A DNA stretch of 32,540 bases. Origin: Aquiflexum gelatinilyticum (GTDB lineage: Bacteria > Bacteroidota > Bacteroidia > Cytophagales > Cyclobacteriaceae). Every line of letters begins with the position of its first letter. The first letter of the stretch is position 1. The position numbers were made by a program, and so were the translations under genes. The stretch is taken from assembly GCF_024741135.1 (NCBI RefSeq), contig NZ_JANSUY010000009.1, positions 1-32,540 of the forward strand. Direction: 5' to 3'. Positions 32,428 through 32,540 of the stretch are shown here, piece by piece. The notes below the pieces were generated by a model. The model was given only the letters and a program-made list of their open reading frames with translations, had not been told where the DNA came from and did no database searches.

Positions 32428-32540
32428 CAAGCGAAATAATCCTTCCCCCCACTAGGCCATCGCCGGCCCGGAATTTCGCCTCCCCACGCACAGCGGTTTC
32501 AATTGAGACTTTGTCGAAAATGTTGAAGGTTGGGGAGAAT

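Larger units (their letters stand above)
32011..32540. other. Non-coding right edge, 530 bp
   Basis: No credible gene. It carries the GT-rich repeats and the two hairpins listed separately, then about 110 bp at the very edge that are richer in G+C (about 32450-32490) and may be the start of another repeat or of a gene outside the window. Confidence 0.5.

Noticed and set aside
32034-32430. Short frames on both strands in the right-edge region
   Set aside because: They are formed by GT-rich repeats and the hairpins; the products are low-complexity and typical of translated intergenic repeats.

Overview
The window looks like chromosomal DNA of a Bacteroidota bacterium, most likely Cytophagales (a Cyclobacteriaceae-like genome). 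This placement is an inference. It rests on AT-rich intergenic DNA, several TAnnTTTG-type -7 elements instead of sigma70 boxes, the near absence of Shine-Dalgarno sequences, lineage-typical families (DUF4230, DUF2911, a secreted protein with an LPVTFD mature start), and REP-like hairpins at the right edge. I saw no rRNA, tRNA, CRISPR array, integrase or transposase.

Left part (1-7.7 kb). A truncated secreted-protein gene has an unusual phased repeat operator upstream. Next come a small cold-shock-domain operon and a molybdenum-hydroxylase island. The island holds an XdhC-family sulfuration chaperone and a MocA-like cytidylyltransferase (plus strand), a NifS/IscS-type cysteine desulfurase (minus strand), and an exported two-subunit IorAB-type aldehyde/isoquinoline/xanthine-type dehydrogenase (minus strand). 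Together these cover cofactor maturation, sulfur supply and apoenzyme.

Middle left (8.0-13.3 kb). Four plus-strand genes are each coupled by a 4-nt ATGA overlap: a membrane-anchored DUF5675 protein, a polytopic membrane protein with a C-terminal phage-type N-acetylmuramidase domain, a DUF4230 lipoprotein, and a large membrane-anchored protein with a second, interrupted DUF4230 region. This is my best candidate for an undescribed system, probably a cell-envelope or peptidoglycan machine.

Middle right (13.3-22.1 kb). An eight-gene minus-strand operon, transcribed towards the previous one and ending 6 bp from it, encodes an alpha/beta hydrolase with a Cys in the nucleophile position, an acetoacetate-decarboxylase-like enzyme, three small four-helix membrane proteins, a patatin-like lipase, a metallophosphoesterase with a membrane domain, and a GMC oxidoreductase with a cysteine cluster and an extra C-terminal domain. 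It reads as a lipid- or sterol-like substrate pathway; the substrate is unknown.

Right part (22.5-32.5 kb). Mostly single genes: a small membrane protein, a Gfo/Idh/MocA oxidoreductase, a DUF2911 protein, the helicase HrpB starting at a TTG, two coupled SDR enzymes, an unrecognised protein, a VLRF1/Vms1-like peptidyl-tRNA hydrolase candidate (ribosome rescue), and a small beta-barrel-like protein with a Lys/Arg tail. The last 530 bp hold GT-rich repeats and two hairpins that look like dispersed repeats, with no credible gene.
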